Source of the DNA: Alcaligenes ammonioxydans | GTDB lineage: Bacteria > Pseudomonadota > Gammaproteobacteria > Burkholderiales > Burkholderiaceae_B | Direction: 5' to 3' | Assembly: GCF_019343455.1 (NCBI RefSeq) | Contig: NZ_CP049362.1 | Coordinates: 1,364,001-1,428,000, forward strand | DNA: 64,000 nt | Shown here: in pieces, positions 1 through 8,157 of the stretch | Position numbering within the stretch: position 1 is the stretch's first letter | Layout of the letters: each line of letters opens with the position of its first letter | Position numbers and translations under genes: made by a program | Notes under the pieces: generated by a model | Databases searched by the model: none | Told to the model about the DNA's origin: nothing | Seen by the model: only the letters and a program-made list of their open reading frames with translations

Positions 1-492
1 CACCTGGCCGGAGAAATGCTCTACGATCTGCGTGGTGCGGCCTTATTGCATATCCCTTACCGAGGCTGCGGCCCGGCCTTGAACGATGTGGTCGCCGGGC
101 AGGTGCCGATTGGCATCGTCACCTTGTCCAGCGCAGCTACCTTGATCGAATCCGGACATCTGCGCGCTCTGGCGGTCACCTCTGCCCAGCGCAGTCCGGT
201 ACTGCCTGATGTGCCGACGGTGGCTGAAGTGAGCAAGACAGGGTTTGAACTGGATCAGTGGCATGGCTTGCTGGCTCCTTCCCACACCCCCGAACCCATC
301 ATCACTACGCTGAATCGTGTCGTGCAAAAAGCCTTGACGGACCCCGCCCTGCAGGCGGAATTGCTGGCATTGGGTTATACGCCGCAAGAAGGAAACGAGT
401 CTGCCCGGCCCAGCGGCTTCAAGGCCATGATCTGGAACGATATCGACCGGTTCGGGGCCCTGTCGTCCAAAATAGGCTTGCAGGTGGATTGA
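1..492 (+). CDS. Bug-family (tripartite tricarboxylate transporter) solute-binding protein, C-terminal part
   Basis: The reading frame is open from the first base, so the gene begins outside the window and 163 residues remain. The fragment has the C-terminal lobe typical of Bug/TctC periplasmic binding proteins: a HIPYRG-type stretch near the start, then a segment resembling the family pattern of a predicted low-abundance residue loop (LRALAVTSAQR, LPDVPTVAE) and a final amphipathic helical region. These proteins bind carboxylates or similar small organic acids in the periplasm and deliver them to TctAB-type membrane proteins, although many are orphans. No TctAB genes follow here. The ligand cannot be told from this part. 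Confidence 0.85.
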   Translation, partial: HLAGEMLYDLRGAALLHIPYRGCGPALNDVVAGQVPIGIVTLSSAATLIESGHLRALAVTSAQRSPVLPDVPTVAEVSKTGFELDQWHGLLAPSHTPEPIITTLNRVVQKALTDPALQAELLALGYTPQEGNESARPSGFKAMIWNDIDRFGALSSKIGLQVD

Positions 493-691
493 TGCGGCAG
501 CGGTGTGGCCTTGAGTGCGAGGCCGTTTTTTCAGGTGCGGATCGCCCCTTGCCCGCGCATGCACGCAGAGTCAGAATCAGGCAGCCGTTTCAGGCTGCCT
601 GGCTGAGGCTAAACATCGTCGGGGCACAGAAAGAGGGCTCGAGCAGCGTGTCAGCGACGTAGACGGAACGCGGAAAACGGCCTGCAGGTGG

Positions 692-964
692 TTAAAAGAA
701 GCTGTCTTCCTCAGGCGTTTCAGGAACAGGCTGGGTGGCAAACCAGTGTTTCTCCAACAGCAGCGTATGCGTCAAACCGTCCTTGCTGCAGTGAGAGTCA
801 ATCTCGATCTGGCCGCGCTGGCTGCCACCTTCATTGAAGTTGTCGGCCTCGACTTCGGCAGCGGCCATATACGCCTGTAGGTTCAGCTCAGGCTGACCAC
901 GATCCAGCACAAACTGACGAATGGCTTCCGCGCCTAACTCATTGAGGGTATAGGTGTAGTTCAT
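692..964 (-). CDS. Small conserved-looking hypothetical protein
   Basis: A 90-residue protein of unknown function. The start ATG is preceded at a good distance by an AGGAGC ribosome binding site, which supports it as a real gene. It has no signal peptide or membrane segment. The sequence is acidic, and the last dozen residues are rich in Pro and Glu and end in Phe-Phe. There is one Cys (SHCSKD). It is a single-gene unit between the Bug gene and the GntP permease, with no functional hint from its neighbours. Confidence 0.6.
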   Translation of the reverse strand: MNYTYTLNELGAEAIRQFVLDRGQPELNLQAYMAAAEVEADNFNEGGSQRGQIEIDSHCSKDGLTHTLLLEKHWFATQPVPETPEEDSFF

Positions 965-1065
965 GGCGTGCTCCTGATTATGGCTAATGATAATACGGGC
1001 CCCTACGCGTGAATCCTAGCATGCTCAGTCTCAACAACGGATAGCAAAGCGTTACCGGTTTTGGA

Positions 1066-1101
1066 TAAAAAAACAGCGATGTGCGAGGGGCACACCGCTG
1101 T
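1066..1101 (-). terminator. Rho-independent terminator of the GntP-type permease gene
   Basis: Read on the minus strand, ACAGCGGTGTGC pairs with GCACATCGCTGT (one G-T wobble) around a CCCTC-type loop and is followed by seven T residues. It lies about 25 bases past the permease stop codon. Confidence 0.85.
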
Positions 1102-1127
1102 GGACAAGGCCATTTTAGGCAGACGGT

Positions 1128-2531
1128 TTAAAAGCTGCCAAAAATCGTACCCAGCGTAATCACGGTGATCAGCGCCACAATAGGGGCTGCCATCGTCACC
1201 ATGGCGATATTGCCGTAGGACTGGCGGTGGTTCAGCTTGCAGATGGACAGCAAGGTGATGATGGCCCCGCAATGGGGCAGGGTGTCCAGGCCACCTGCGG
1301 CCATCACGGCGACACGGTGCAGCAATTCGGGGCTGATGCCGGCTTGTTGAGCCATGGCCAGATAGTCCGGGCCCAGGGTCTGCAAGGCAATGCTCAAGCC
1401 GCCCGAGGATGAGCCGGTAATACCGGCCAGCGTGGTCATGGCGACTGCCTCGGAAATCAGTGGATTGCCCGGTGCCACGTTCAGTACAAAGTCCCGAATA
1501 ATCGCAAAGCCTGCCAGGCTGGCAATGACCGCACCGTAACCAACTTCAGAGGCGGTATTGAACAAGGGCAGCATAAAACCGAATACCCCTTTGTTGATGC
1601 TTTCGCGCAGGTTTTTCCAATGCCCCAGACGGCTGATGATCAAGACCAGAATGGCCGTGATCAACGCAATAATCAGCGCCCACAGACCGGTAATTTTGGC
1701 CGGGTCCAGCTGAGGGAAGCGCTCGGCCATGAACCCGAAGTTTGTGTCGGGGAAAATGCCATAGGTGAACAGGGCATTGACGCCGATCACCAGAATCAAA
1801 GGCAGCAAAGCCAGGAAGATGGGCATGGGTTTCTCACCTTCCGTGCTATCGGGGGTGCTGGCGTCGAACTTATCCTGCCCATGATCCCCGTAGGTCTCGC
1901 CTTGGGCAATGGCCTTGCGAGCCCGTGACTGCAGCCACCACAAGCCACCGAAGGCCATGATCAAGGCACCAATAATTCCCAGTCCGGGCGCTGCAAACAC
2001 GTTGGTGCCGTAGTAAGGGATAGGTATGGCGTTCTGGATGGCGGGCGTGCCGGGCAGGGCGGTCATGGTAAAGGTAAAGGAGCCCAGGGCAATGGAGGCG
2101 GGAATCAGACGCTTGGGAATGCCCGCGGCACGAAACAGATCCTTGGCAATGGGATAGATAGCAAAGGCCACGACAAACAAGGACACGCCGCCATAGGTCA
2201 GCACAGCACACACCATCACAATAGTGGCAATCGCGTGGCGATGCCCCAGCTTATGGGTGATCCACTTGGCAATGGCCTGCGCCGCTCCGGAGTCCGCCAT
2301 CAACTGACCAAACAGGGCGCCCAGCAAGAAGATGGGCAGGAACTGCAGCACATAGCCGCTCAGTGCGCTCATGAAGGTGGAGGTATAGATGGGCAGCAAA
2401 AACCCGGAATCCCCCGAAAGCAGCACGGCCAAAGCGGCCATCAAGGGAGCCAGCAACAGAACCGTCACCCCCCGATAAGCAAAAAACATCAGCAGTAAAA
2501 GCGAGACAACGATAGCAAGCGTACTGGCCAT
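1128..2531 (-). CDS. GntP-family permease (gluconate/organic acid:H+ symporter type)
   Basis: A 467-residue inner-membrane transporter made almost wholly of hydrophobic helices, as in the GntP family (about 440-470 residues, 12-14 helices). Recognisable family stretches are the N-terminal LLAPLMAAL, the FLLGALFGQLMADSG motif near residue 90 and the LPHCGAIITLL motif near the C-terminus. GntP members import gluconate, hydroxy acids or similar anions; the substrate here is not known. The ATG at 2531 was chosen because AGGAAC lies upstream of it; a TTG six bases further upstream is less likely. It is a single-gene unit with its own terminator. Confidence 0.85.
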   Translation of the reverse strand: MASTLAIVVSLLLLMFFAYRGVTVLLLAPLMAALAVLLSGDSGFLLPIYTSTFMSALSGYVLQFLPIFLLGALFGQLMADSGAAQAIAKWITHKLGHRHAIATIVMVCAVLTYGGVSLFVVAFAIYPIAKDLFRAAGIPKRLIPASIALGSFTFTMTALPGTPAIQNAIPIPYYGTNVFAAPGLGIIGALIMAFGGLWWLQSRARKAIAQGETYGDHGQDKFDASTPDSTEGEKPMPIFLALLPLILVIGVNALFTYGIFPDTNFGFMAERFPQLDPAKITGLWALIIALITAILVLIISRLGHWKNLRESINKGVFGFMLPLFNTASEVGYGAVIASLAGFAIIRDFVLNVAPGNPLISEAVAMTTLAGITGSSSGGLSIALQTLGPDYLAMAQQAGISPELLHRVAVMAAGGLDTLPHCGAIITLLSICKLNHRQSYGNIAMVTMAAPIVALITVITLGTIFGSF

Positions 2532-2816
2532 AAACAAAGTTCCTGTGCAAGGTCCGGATCACGGACGTCAGTAAATGAGGTGGGGTCGAACGCCAAGCAG
2601 GCAGTGTAGCAACAGGCAATGACAAAACGGCTTGATAGCGCGCAAGACGGGGACCGGGCCCCAAAGACGGAGTTGCATCGGGTTTCTTACATCTTGTTTC
2701 TTGATGATGAGAACGGGCTAGGGTTACGGGAAATGGGTAAAGCTAGTAAATACAAGGGCTTAGCGGTTTTATGGGTGGAAGACATCAAAAAAAGTAAAAA
2801 ATTTCGAGAGAAGTGC

Positions 2817-2844
2817 TTGCCAAAAGAAGAAACCTTGCTATAAT
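2817..2844 (+). promoter_or_regulatory. Sigma-70 promoter of tRNA-Met
   Basis: TTGCCA (2817-2822) and a perfect TATAAT (2839-2844) are separated by 16 bases. The -10 box ends nine bases before the mature tRNA 5' end, so the 5' leader is very short. Confidence 0.85.
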
Positions 2845-2853
2845 TTCTTCTTC

Positions 2854-2930
2854 GGCGCATTAGCTCAGCAGGTTAGAGCGACGGAATCATAATCCGCAGG
2901 TCCCCTGTTCGAATCAGGGATGCGCCACCA
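2854..2930 (+). tRNA. tRNA with CAU anticodon, probably elongator tRNA-Met
   Basis: A complete 77-base cloverleaf. The acceptor stem is GGCGCAT/ATGCGCC with an encoded CCA end, the D-arm contains AGCTCAGCAGGTTAGAGC, and the T-arm is CCCTG-TTCGAAT-CAGGG. The anticodon loop ATCATAA gives anticodon CAT. The first pair of the anticodon stem is an A-C mismatch; the other four pair normally. CAT anticodons serve elongator Met, initiator Met and lysidine-modified tRNA-Ile. The first acceptor pair is G-C, so it is not an initiator. Elongator Met is preferred over Ile2 by overall resemblance. Confidence 0.93.
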
Positions 2931-2936
2931 AAATTT

Positions 2937-2970
2937 AAGCGGCTCACAGCAATGTGAGCCGCTTTTTCTT
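2937..2970 (+). terminator. Rho-independent terminator of tRNA-Met
   Basis: A perfect 12-base inverted repeat (AAGCGGCTCACA / TGTGAGCCGCTT) with a GCAA loop, followed by TTTCTTT, lies seven bases past the tRNA CCA end. Confidence 0.92.
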
Positions 2971-3700
2971 TGCTCCGCCGTTTTGGTCGTGCTGCGCGCA
3001 ATCTATTTGGTAGGGCTTGCCTTGCCGCCGCCACGGTTTTGGGCCTAGTGCGCCATTCTGCTTGCCGACTAGTGCCCAGGCTGATGCTGTGTCTGGTGGA
3101 TGTGACCGATACTCTTTGCTTGGTCTGTGTCCGCTTTGGCGGGTAAGTCACGGTGTTGCAATTTGCTGTTCGGGGCGCTGGCAGCGTCGCGTGCTCTGAC
3201 AAATCTAACGCTTAAGCTACCGTCCCTAATGGATGACCACTCGCGTCAGCGATGAGCGGGAGACTCGTGGTCTTGGGGTTGTCCGTATTGCTCATTCGAT
3301 TACATGTGCAGATGCGATGCGGCTGTGTTGCACTGCGTATTTCATCGCTGTAGTTATGTCTCTTTCTGGGTCAAAGAATGAGCAGGGAAGGCTGCCCCCT
3401 TTGAGAAACGGCTCTCGCCGTGTGGGACGTATGGTTTTAGTGGCCCGCCCAGCAGTGGCCTTGTTGTGGGGTAGGCATGGGTGCTTGCCTGGGTGTCTGC
3501 TCGGGGCCTATTCGAGCCGGTTTGCTCAATCCCTGCTATGCTCAACTTGGCTGAGGGCTTGTTCGTGATGATTTGACCCATCAGTTGTGCCTTTATACCT
3601 TAAGGCACTGCCGAATATCCTCTTGTCTGTTTCCTGTTGCCACGCATAAACCGGGCACATGGGAAACAAGTGCGAATTTAATCAAACTGGAGAGAGAGAC
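2971..3700. other. Long stretch with no convincing gene
   Basis: About 730 bases lie between the tRNA terminator and the small basic protein. The open frames here (for example 3233-3568 plus and 2873-3202 minus) lack ribosome binding sites and have no recognisable protein character, and the minus one runs back over the tRNA. I see no RNA family. A small RNA or decayed gene cannot be excluded. Confidence 0.5.
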
Positions 3701-3868
3701 ATGGGTACTAAAATTGTGACTGAAGCTGATCGTAAGCGTACTCCGGCCCCCGCCGCTCCCAAGGGTGTCACCCTTAGCACAAAGTGCCGGGGTCAACGTG
3801 TTAGTCAGGAGCGTGGTGCGCATACTCGCAACAAGAAAAATCCTGGCAAGCGCGCACATTCGGGGTAA
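3701..3868 (+). CDS. Small, strongly basic protein of unknown function
   Basis: A 55-residue protein. The ATG at 3701 follows a purine-rich GGAGAGAGAG stretch, a fair ribosome binding site; the longer frame from 3659 has no such site. The product is rich in Arg and Lys, mostly in its second half (TRNKKNPGKRAHSG), with a flexible Pro-Ala segment at residues 14-20 and one Cys. This composition suits a nucleic-acid-binding or ribosome-associated small protein, but no family is recognised. It is followed by a strong terminator at 4008, so it may be a monocistronic unit. Confidence 0.55.
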   Translation: MGTKIVTEADRKRTPAPAAPKGVTLSTKCRGQRVSQERGAHTRNKKNPGKRAHSG

Positions 3869-4007
3869 TGTCCTGGGGGGCGTCACTGGTGTTCTTATGC
3901 CTTCTTGGTGATGCCACTGGCCCCTGTTTTTTACGCTTGTCCGCCCGCCGTTCCAGACGACGCTATAGTGCGGCAAGGTGAATCAGTAATGCGGCATTCA
4001 GATAAAG

Positions 4008-4044
4008 AAAACGGCCACCCAGCAAGGGTGGCCGTTTTTTTTTT
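4008..4044 (+). terminator. Rho-independent terminator
   Basis: ACGGCCACCC pairs with GGGTGGCCGT around AGCAA, followed by ten T residues. It terminates plus-strand transcription from the small basic protein gene about 140 bases upstream. The next 200 bases up to 4252 hold no gene I can support. Confidence 0.9.
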
Positions 4045-4252
4045 GGTGTTCAAACCGTCGGTGATGGACTCTGGGCTCATAGAGTTTGGGTGGTGCGGAG
4101 AGAGGGCGATTAGCTCTGTTTTTTGCCGCACAGTGTCTGGCCCCTAATCCCTCAATGCCAATGCGCATGGCCTTTCCTGCTGCGCATGAGCGCCTTTCTT
4201 GTCAGGATAAGCCCTCTATAAGACGGGTCCAGTGGGCTGCACGGCTTGCGGT

Positions 4253-4957
4253 TTACACCGAACGTGTCAGCCCTCCATCCACTTTGATGTTCTGACCCGT
4301 AATGTAAGCGGCGCCGTCTGACAGCAGGAACGAAATGGTCGCCGCAATTTCCTCGGCCTTGCCATAGCGCCCCATCGGTACGCTGTCGCGCCGCTCGTCG
4401 GTCGCTGGCAGGCTGTCAATCCAGCCAGGCAGCACGTTGTTCATGCGCACATTTTGGGCTGCATAGCTATCCGCAAAAATCTTGGTGAAGCTTGCCAATC
4501 CGGCGCGGAATACCGCCGAAGTGGGGAACATTTCCGCAGGCTCAAACGCCCAGGCGGTCGAGATGTTCACGATAGCGCCGCCGCCTTGCGCTGCCATGAT
4601 GGGGGCCACCAGTCGGGCGGGGCGCACAGCATTCAAGAAGTAGATGTCCATGCCTGTGTGCCAGTCTTCGTCGCTGATGTCCAGGATGGGGCCGCGTGGG
4701 CCGTGCCCGGCCGAGCTGACCAGTGCGTCAATGCGTCCCCATCGGTGCATGGCCATGTCGACCAGTCGTTTCAAGTCCTCGTTGCACTGGTTGGATCCCG
4801 TCAGTCCGATGCCGCCTAGTTCCTTGGCCAGTGCCTCCCCTTTGCCGGATGAGGACAGGATGGCGACCTGATAGCCATCTTGAGCCAGTCGACGTGCGGC
4901 CGCGGCCCCCATGCCGGATCCCCCAGCGCTGATAAGAGCAACTTTTTCTATAGTCAT
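4253..4957 (-). CDS. SDR-family protein lacking the usual Tyr-x3-Lys pair
   Basis: A 234-residue protein with the short-chain dehydrogenase/reductase fold. The nucleotide-binding loop is SAGGSGMG (residues 10-17) in place of TGxxxGxG, followed by a beta-strand ALVSSAGHG in place of NNAG and the catalytic-site Ser133 in NISTAW. The position of the catalytic Tyr-x3-Lys is Ser147-Ala-Val-Phe-Arg151, so both standard proton-relay residues are changed. The C-terminal GQNIKVDGG is typical. It may bind a dinucleotide but work by other residues, or have a non-redox role. It is divergent from the LysR gene at 5062, which probably controls it. Confidence 0.85.
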   Translation of the reverse strand: MTIEKVALISAGGSGMGAAAARRLAQDGYQVAILSSSGKGEALAKELGGIGLTGSNQCNEDLKRLVDMAMHRWGRIDALVSSAGHGPRGPILDISDEDWHTGMDIYFLNAVRPARLVAPIMAAQGGGAIVNISTAWAFEPAEMFPTSAVFRAGLASFTKIFADSYAAQNVRMNNVLPGWIDSLPATDERRDSVPMGRYGKAEEIAATISFLLSDGAAYITGQNIKVDGGLTRSV

Positions 4958-5061
4958 ATAAGGCTCCTTGTTAAGTGATTAACGTTATTATTTCAGTCTG
5001 ATGGGAAAAAATCAGGCGTTAAATAAACGTCTTAGACTGTAGAAAAACTATTGCCTATACC

Positions 5062-5955
5062 ATGAGCTCCTCACGTCGTTCCCTGCCTTCCTTAAATGCC
5101 TTGCGCGCCTTCGAAGTGTCGGGGCGCAGGCTCAGTTTCCGAGCAGCGGCTCAGGAGCTGGGGGTGACGCAGGGGGCGGTGGCGCAGCAAGTCAGGGCCT
5201 TGGAAGAGCATTTAGGTGTGGTGTTGTTTCAACGTCGGCCGCGTGGACTGCACTTGACGGGGCGGGGGGCGGCGTATCTGGCCGATGTCACCCGTGCTTT
5301 TGATACGCTAAGCGAGGCGACAGGGCGTTTACTAACGCGCCCGGATACCGTCACCATCAGTGTCACGCCCACCGTTGCGGCCAAGCTATTGATTCCACGG
5401 CTGGGAGATTTGCAAACTCTGCTGCCGGATGTGGAGTTGCGCACCGTGGCAACGGAAGCCTTGTCGGATTTTGAACGCGACCAGGTCGATATTGCGGTGC
5501 GTCTGACTCGTCCTCCCTTTGCGGCGGATCTAGAGGCACAGTTGTTGTTTCGTCAAGATGTGGTCGCGGTAGCCAGCCCTGGACTGGTAGGGAATGCCGC
5601 ACTGCCTTTGTCCATGGAGCAGTTGCATGCCTTGCCGCTGTTGCATGATGCGCAGAATCATTGGGCTGCTTTCTTGAAAACCCCTAGAAAACTGCCCGGT
5701 GCGGTGTTCAATCAGACCACTCTGGCACTGGATGCCGCATTAGCCGGCCAAGGGGTGGCATTGGCTTGCAAGGCGTTTGTAGCCAGGGATCTGGCGGCCG
5801 GCCGTTTGGTGCAGGTGGCGCATGCGGGGACCGTGGGCGCGGACTTTTATTTGCTGCGCAAGCGTTCGACCCCCGCCCGAAAGTCGGTCGAGGCGGTATG
5901 GGACTGGTGTTTGCATAGGCTATTAATTGACTTGCCTGACGCGCCGCTCATTTGA
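5062..5955 (+). CDS. LysR-family transcriptional regulator
   Basis: A 297-residue regulator. Residues 8-66 form the winged helix-turn-helix (LRAFEVSGRRLSFRAAAQEL, then VTQGAVAQQVRALE), of the GcvA-like subgroup. The rest is a periplasmic-binding-protein-like effector domain. The effector is unknown. It is transcribed away from the atypical SDR with a 104-base shared control region, the classic LysR arrangement, so it probably regulates that gene and itself. The region holds A+T-rich partial repeats around CGTTA, but I could not fix a single T-N11-A site. Confidence 0.88.
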   Translation: MSSSRRSLPSLNALRAFEVSGRRLSFRAAAQELGVTQGAVAQQVRALEEHLGVVLFQRRPRGLHLTGRGAAYLADVTRAFDTLSEATGRLLTRPDTVTISVTPTVAAKLLIPRLGDLQTLLPDVELRTVATEALSDFERDQVDIAVRLTRPPFAADLEAQLLFRQDVVAVASPGLVGNAALPLSMEQLHALPLLHDAQNHWAAFLKTPRKLPGAVFNQTTLALDAALAGQGVALACKAFVARDLAAGRLVQVAHAGTVGADFYLLRKRSTPARKSVEAVWDWCLHRLLIDLPDAPLI

Positions 5956-6104
5956 CCGGTTCTTGGCCGGACTGTGCCTTGGCGACGAGGCTGGCGCAGT
6001 ATCGCGCTGGTCTTGCGTGGGGTGTTTTTGGTGTTCCTGATGCGAGGGGCTACACTGGCCGCACTTCTGGTGCGGTAGCACCCAGCTTTTTACAGGAAAA
6101 AAAT

Positions 6105-6449
6105 ATGAGCACACCGCTTCCCTGTCCTCAGTGCACCTTGGAAAATACTTACCATGACACCGAGCAATGGGTCTGTGCCGATTGTGGCTATGAATGGCAA
6201 GATAATCATCAAACGACGGATGTCGAAATGGACGAGGACGAGCTGATTGTCAAAGACAGCAACGGCAATGTGCTGCTTGCGGGCGACGATGTGATTCTGA
6301 TCCGGGATTTGAAGGTCAAAGGTTCCAATACCCTGAAAAAGGGTGCCAAGGCCAAAGGCATTCGTCTGGTTCGAGGTGACCATGAGGTCGATTGCAAAAT
6401 TGATGGCATCAGCTACTTGCTGAAAGCCATGTATTTGAAGAAAGCCTGA
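6105..6449 (+). CDS. yjdM: YjdM/PhnA-type zinc-ribbon protein
   Basis: A 114-residue protein. The N-terminal zinc ribbon has CPQC (residues 7-10) and CADC (25-28), with the motif ending in GYEW. The PhnA C-terminal domain follows (VKDSNGNVLLAGDDVILIRDLKVKG in shorter pieces, then SNTLKKGAKAKGIRLV). The family was once called alkylphosphonate utilisation protein because it lies near phn genes in E. coli; its true role is unclear. The ATG at 6105 follows an AGGAAAAA site. The frame extends upstream to 5952 but without a site. The next element is a strong terminator. Confidence 0.9.
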   Translation: MSTPLPCPQCTLENTYHDTEQWVCADCGYEWQDNHQTTDVEMDEDELIVKDSNGNVLLAGDDVILIRDLKVKGSNTLKKGAKAKGIRLVRGDHEVDCKIDGISYLLKAMYLKKA

Positions 6450-6472
6450 GCATTCAGGCTGGGTTTCGCCAG

Positions 6473-6502
6473 GCGCCGCATTGTAATGCGGCGCTTTTTT
6501 TT
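6473..6502 (+). terminator. Rho-independent terminator of the yjdM-like gene
   Basis: GCGCCGCAT pairs with ATGCGGCGC around TGTA and is followed by eight T residues. Confidence 0.9.
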
Positions 6503-6585
6503 ATGCCTGATCGCCAAGGGAGTGACAGCGATCAGCACATTCAAGGAGTTCTGACAGCGGTAAATCAGATGCCTGGCGCGTATAT

Positions 6586-6604
6586 AATAATGAGAATGAT
6601 TATT
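6586..6604 (+). promoter_or_regulatory. Fur-box-like site upstream of the ECF sigma factor
   Basis: The 19 bases AATAATGAGAATGATTATT match 15 of 19 positions of the classic Fur consensus (three GATAAT-type hexamers). The site ends 25 bases before the sigma factor ATG, where it would block a promoter when iron is plentiful. Confidence 0.82.
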
Positions 6605-6629
6605 GATTATATAAATTGATCGCCTTTTC

Positions 6630-7124
6630 ATGTCCAAGCTGACGGCGGCCTTTCTGGCCCATTATCCGGATCTGATCCGCTATTTGCGCAGGCGCACGCA
6701 TTGTCCTGAACTGGCACAGGACTGCGCGCATGACACCTGGTTGCGCTTGCTGGAAAAGGGCAAGCAGGTGCAGGCCGATAACCATCGCGCGTATGTATTC
6801 AAAGTGGCGGCCAATATCGCTGCAGACTGGTATCGACGCCATACGCGTGAGCAGCGTGCTGTCGACGGGTACGCTTTGAGCATCGCCCATCACCATGCCC
6901 CTGATACCTATGAGGAAGTGCTGGCCAAAGAGATCTTGCAGCGTTTAGAGCACGCTTTGATGGCCCAATCCCCCCGCAGCGTGCGTATCTTCATGATGCA
7001 TCGTTGCGAGGAGCTGAGTTATGCCCAGATTGCCCAAAAGCTGGGTGTCTCCGAAAGTACGATTGAGAAGCATATGATGCGCATCTTGCTGGTGGCCCAT
7101 CATGTTCTGATGACGACGGCATGA
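6630..7124 (+). CDS. ECF sigma-70 factor, FecI type
   Basis: A 164-residue extracytoplasmic-function sigma factor. Residues 8-75 are region 2 (HYPDLIRYLRRRTHCPELAQ, then AHDTWLRLL), and residues 105-160 are region 4 with the helix-turn-helix (LSYAQIAQKLGVSESTIEKH). This is the iron-uptake (FecI-like) group: it overlaps a FecR-type anti-sigma gene by four bases (ATGA) and is followed by a transducer-type TonB receptor. It should direct transcription of the receptor operon when the receptor signals ligand binding. A Fur-box-like site sits just upstream. Confidence 0.93.
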   Translation: MSKLTAAFLAHYPDLIRYLRRRTHCPELAQDCAHDTWLRLLEKGKQVQADNHRAYVFKVAANIAADWYRRHTREQRAVDGYALSIAHHHAPDTYEEVLAKEILQRLEHALMAQSPRSVRIFMMHRCEELSYAQIAQKLGVSESTIEKHMMRILLVAHHVLMTTA

Positions 7125-8056
7125 GCGCGCTGCCTGATCCGACCTGGAGCCCAGTCGATGAGGACGCGGCCCGTTGGGTATTGCGCAACGCCCAGGGCAG
7201 GCTGCCGCCAGGGGGCAGGGCCGAGTTTGAGGCCTGGTACGCGGCCGATCCCTTGCACGCGCGAACCTACGATGCCCTGGCGGCAAGTTGGCGACGACTG
7301 GGGCAGTTGAGGGTGTTGCCGGTCGCGCGCAAGAGAGGCAAGCCTGGTTTCAAGGCCTTGTTGGGGGCCTGTGCAATGGTGGCTGCGTCTTTGCTTGCCT
7401 GGCAAACCTGGCAGCAACACGGAACGATCAGCAGCGGGATAGCGTTGACCCGGCTGACTTTGCCAGATGGTTCCTTAGCGATTCTGGACGCGCACACGCG
7501 TGTACGTTTGCACTTTGAAAAGGGGCAGCGACACGTTCAGCTGGAGGCGGGCCGGGCCTTTTTCCAGGTAGTGCCGAGCAATGACAAGACAGGTCCCTTT
7601 ACGGTGGTGGCGGGCCCGGCGCAGGCGACGGCCTTGGGTACACAGTATGAGGTCAGTCTGAACGGCCAGCTCAGCCGCGTTGCGGTTTACGAACACACGG
7701 TACGTGTGCAGTGCCACGTTTGCGACACCGCCCAAGCTGTGATCCTGCAGCCCGGTGAGCGTGCCACCGTGACCGGCAGACGGCTGCAGACGCTGAGTTC
7801 ACCGCCGGGAGAGGCGGACACAGCCCCGGCCTGGACACGCGGCTTGCTCAGTGTTGATGATATGAGTGTGCATGAGTTGGCCCGTCAGTTGGGCCAGTAC
7901 ACGAAGCGCCTTATCTGGGTGGTGAATGAGCGGGCAGGTTCCACCCGTGTGTCCGGGGTGGTGCGAGCTGCTCAACCTGCCGCCGCCTTGAGTCTGTTGC
8001 TTGCCGGCAGTGACGTGAGTATCAGGGAATTGCCGGGAGTCATAGTTATTTACTAA
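7121..8056 (+). CDS. FecR-family anti-sigma factor / signal transducer
   Basis: A 311-residue inner-membrane protein. Residues 10-55 form the cytoplasmic sigma-binding domain (DUF4880 type; ARWVLRNAQGRL, FEAWYAADPLHARTYD). One membrane helix lies at about 76-93. The periplasmic FecR domain covers about 105-200 (LTLPDGSLAILDAHTRVRL), and the last 70 residues are the receptor-contacting domain (LSVDDMSVHELARQLGQYT). It relays receptor occupancy to the sigma factor. It is translationally coupled to the sigma gene. The stop codon lies inside the second Fur-box-like site. Confidence 0.92.
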   Translation: MSALPDPTWSPVDEDAARWVLRNAQGRLPPGGRAEFEAWYAADPLHARTYDALAASWRRLGQLRVLPVARKRGKPGFKALLGACAMVAASLLAWQTWQQHGTISSGIALTRLTLPDGSLAILDAHTRVRLHFEKGQRHVQLEAGRAFFQVVPSNDKTGPFTVVAGPAQATALGTQYEVSLNGQLSRVAVYEHTVRVQCHVCDTAQAVILQPGERATVTGRRLQTLSSPPGEADTAPAWTRGLLSVDDMSVHELARQLGQYTKRLIWVVNERAGSTRVSGVVRAAQPAAALSLLLAGSDVSIRELPGVIVIY

Positions 8057-8070
8057 TGATAGTTATTATC
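8052..8070 (+). promoter_or_regulatory. Second Fur-box-like site, upstream of the TonB receptor
   Basis: ACTAATGATAGTTATTATC matches the Fur consensus at 15 of 19 positions. It overlaps the fecR-like stop codon and lies 88 bases before the receptor ATG, which suggests that the receptor has its own iron-repressed promoter besides sigma-dependent read-out. Confidence 0.75.
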
Positions 8071-8157
8071 AATTAAAAAATACGATGGCAACCCGGGGTG
8101 AGGGGAGACGGATAGCACAGCGTCCTGATAGTAGTTGTTTAAATAGGATGCTCAATC

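Noticed and set aside
2619..2843. 74-residue open frame before the tRNA promoter
   Set aside because: No ribosome site, and its 3' end runs through the tRNA promoter.
2873..3202. 109-residue open frame on the minus strand
   Set aside because: It reads back through the tRNA gene and its terminator, and its C-terminus is simply the reverse of the tRNA.
3233..3568. 111-residue open frame on the plus strand in the empty stretch
   Set aside because: No ribosome site, no family character and a low-complexity mix of residues.
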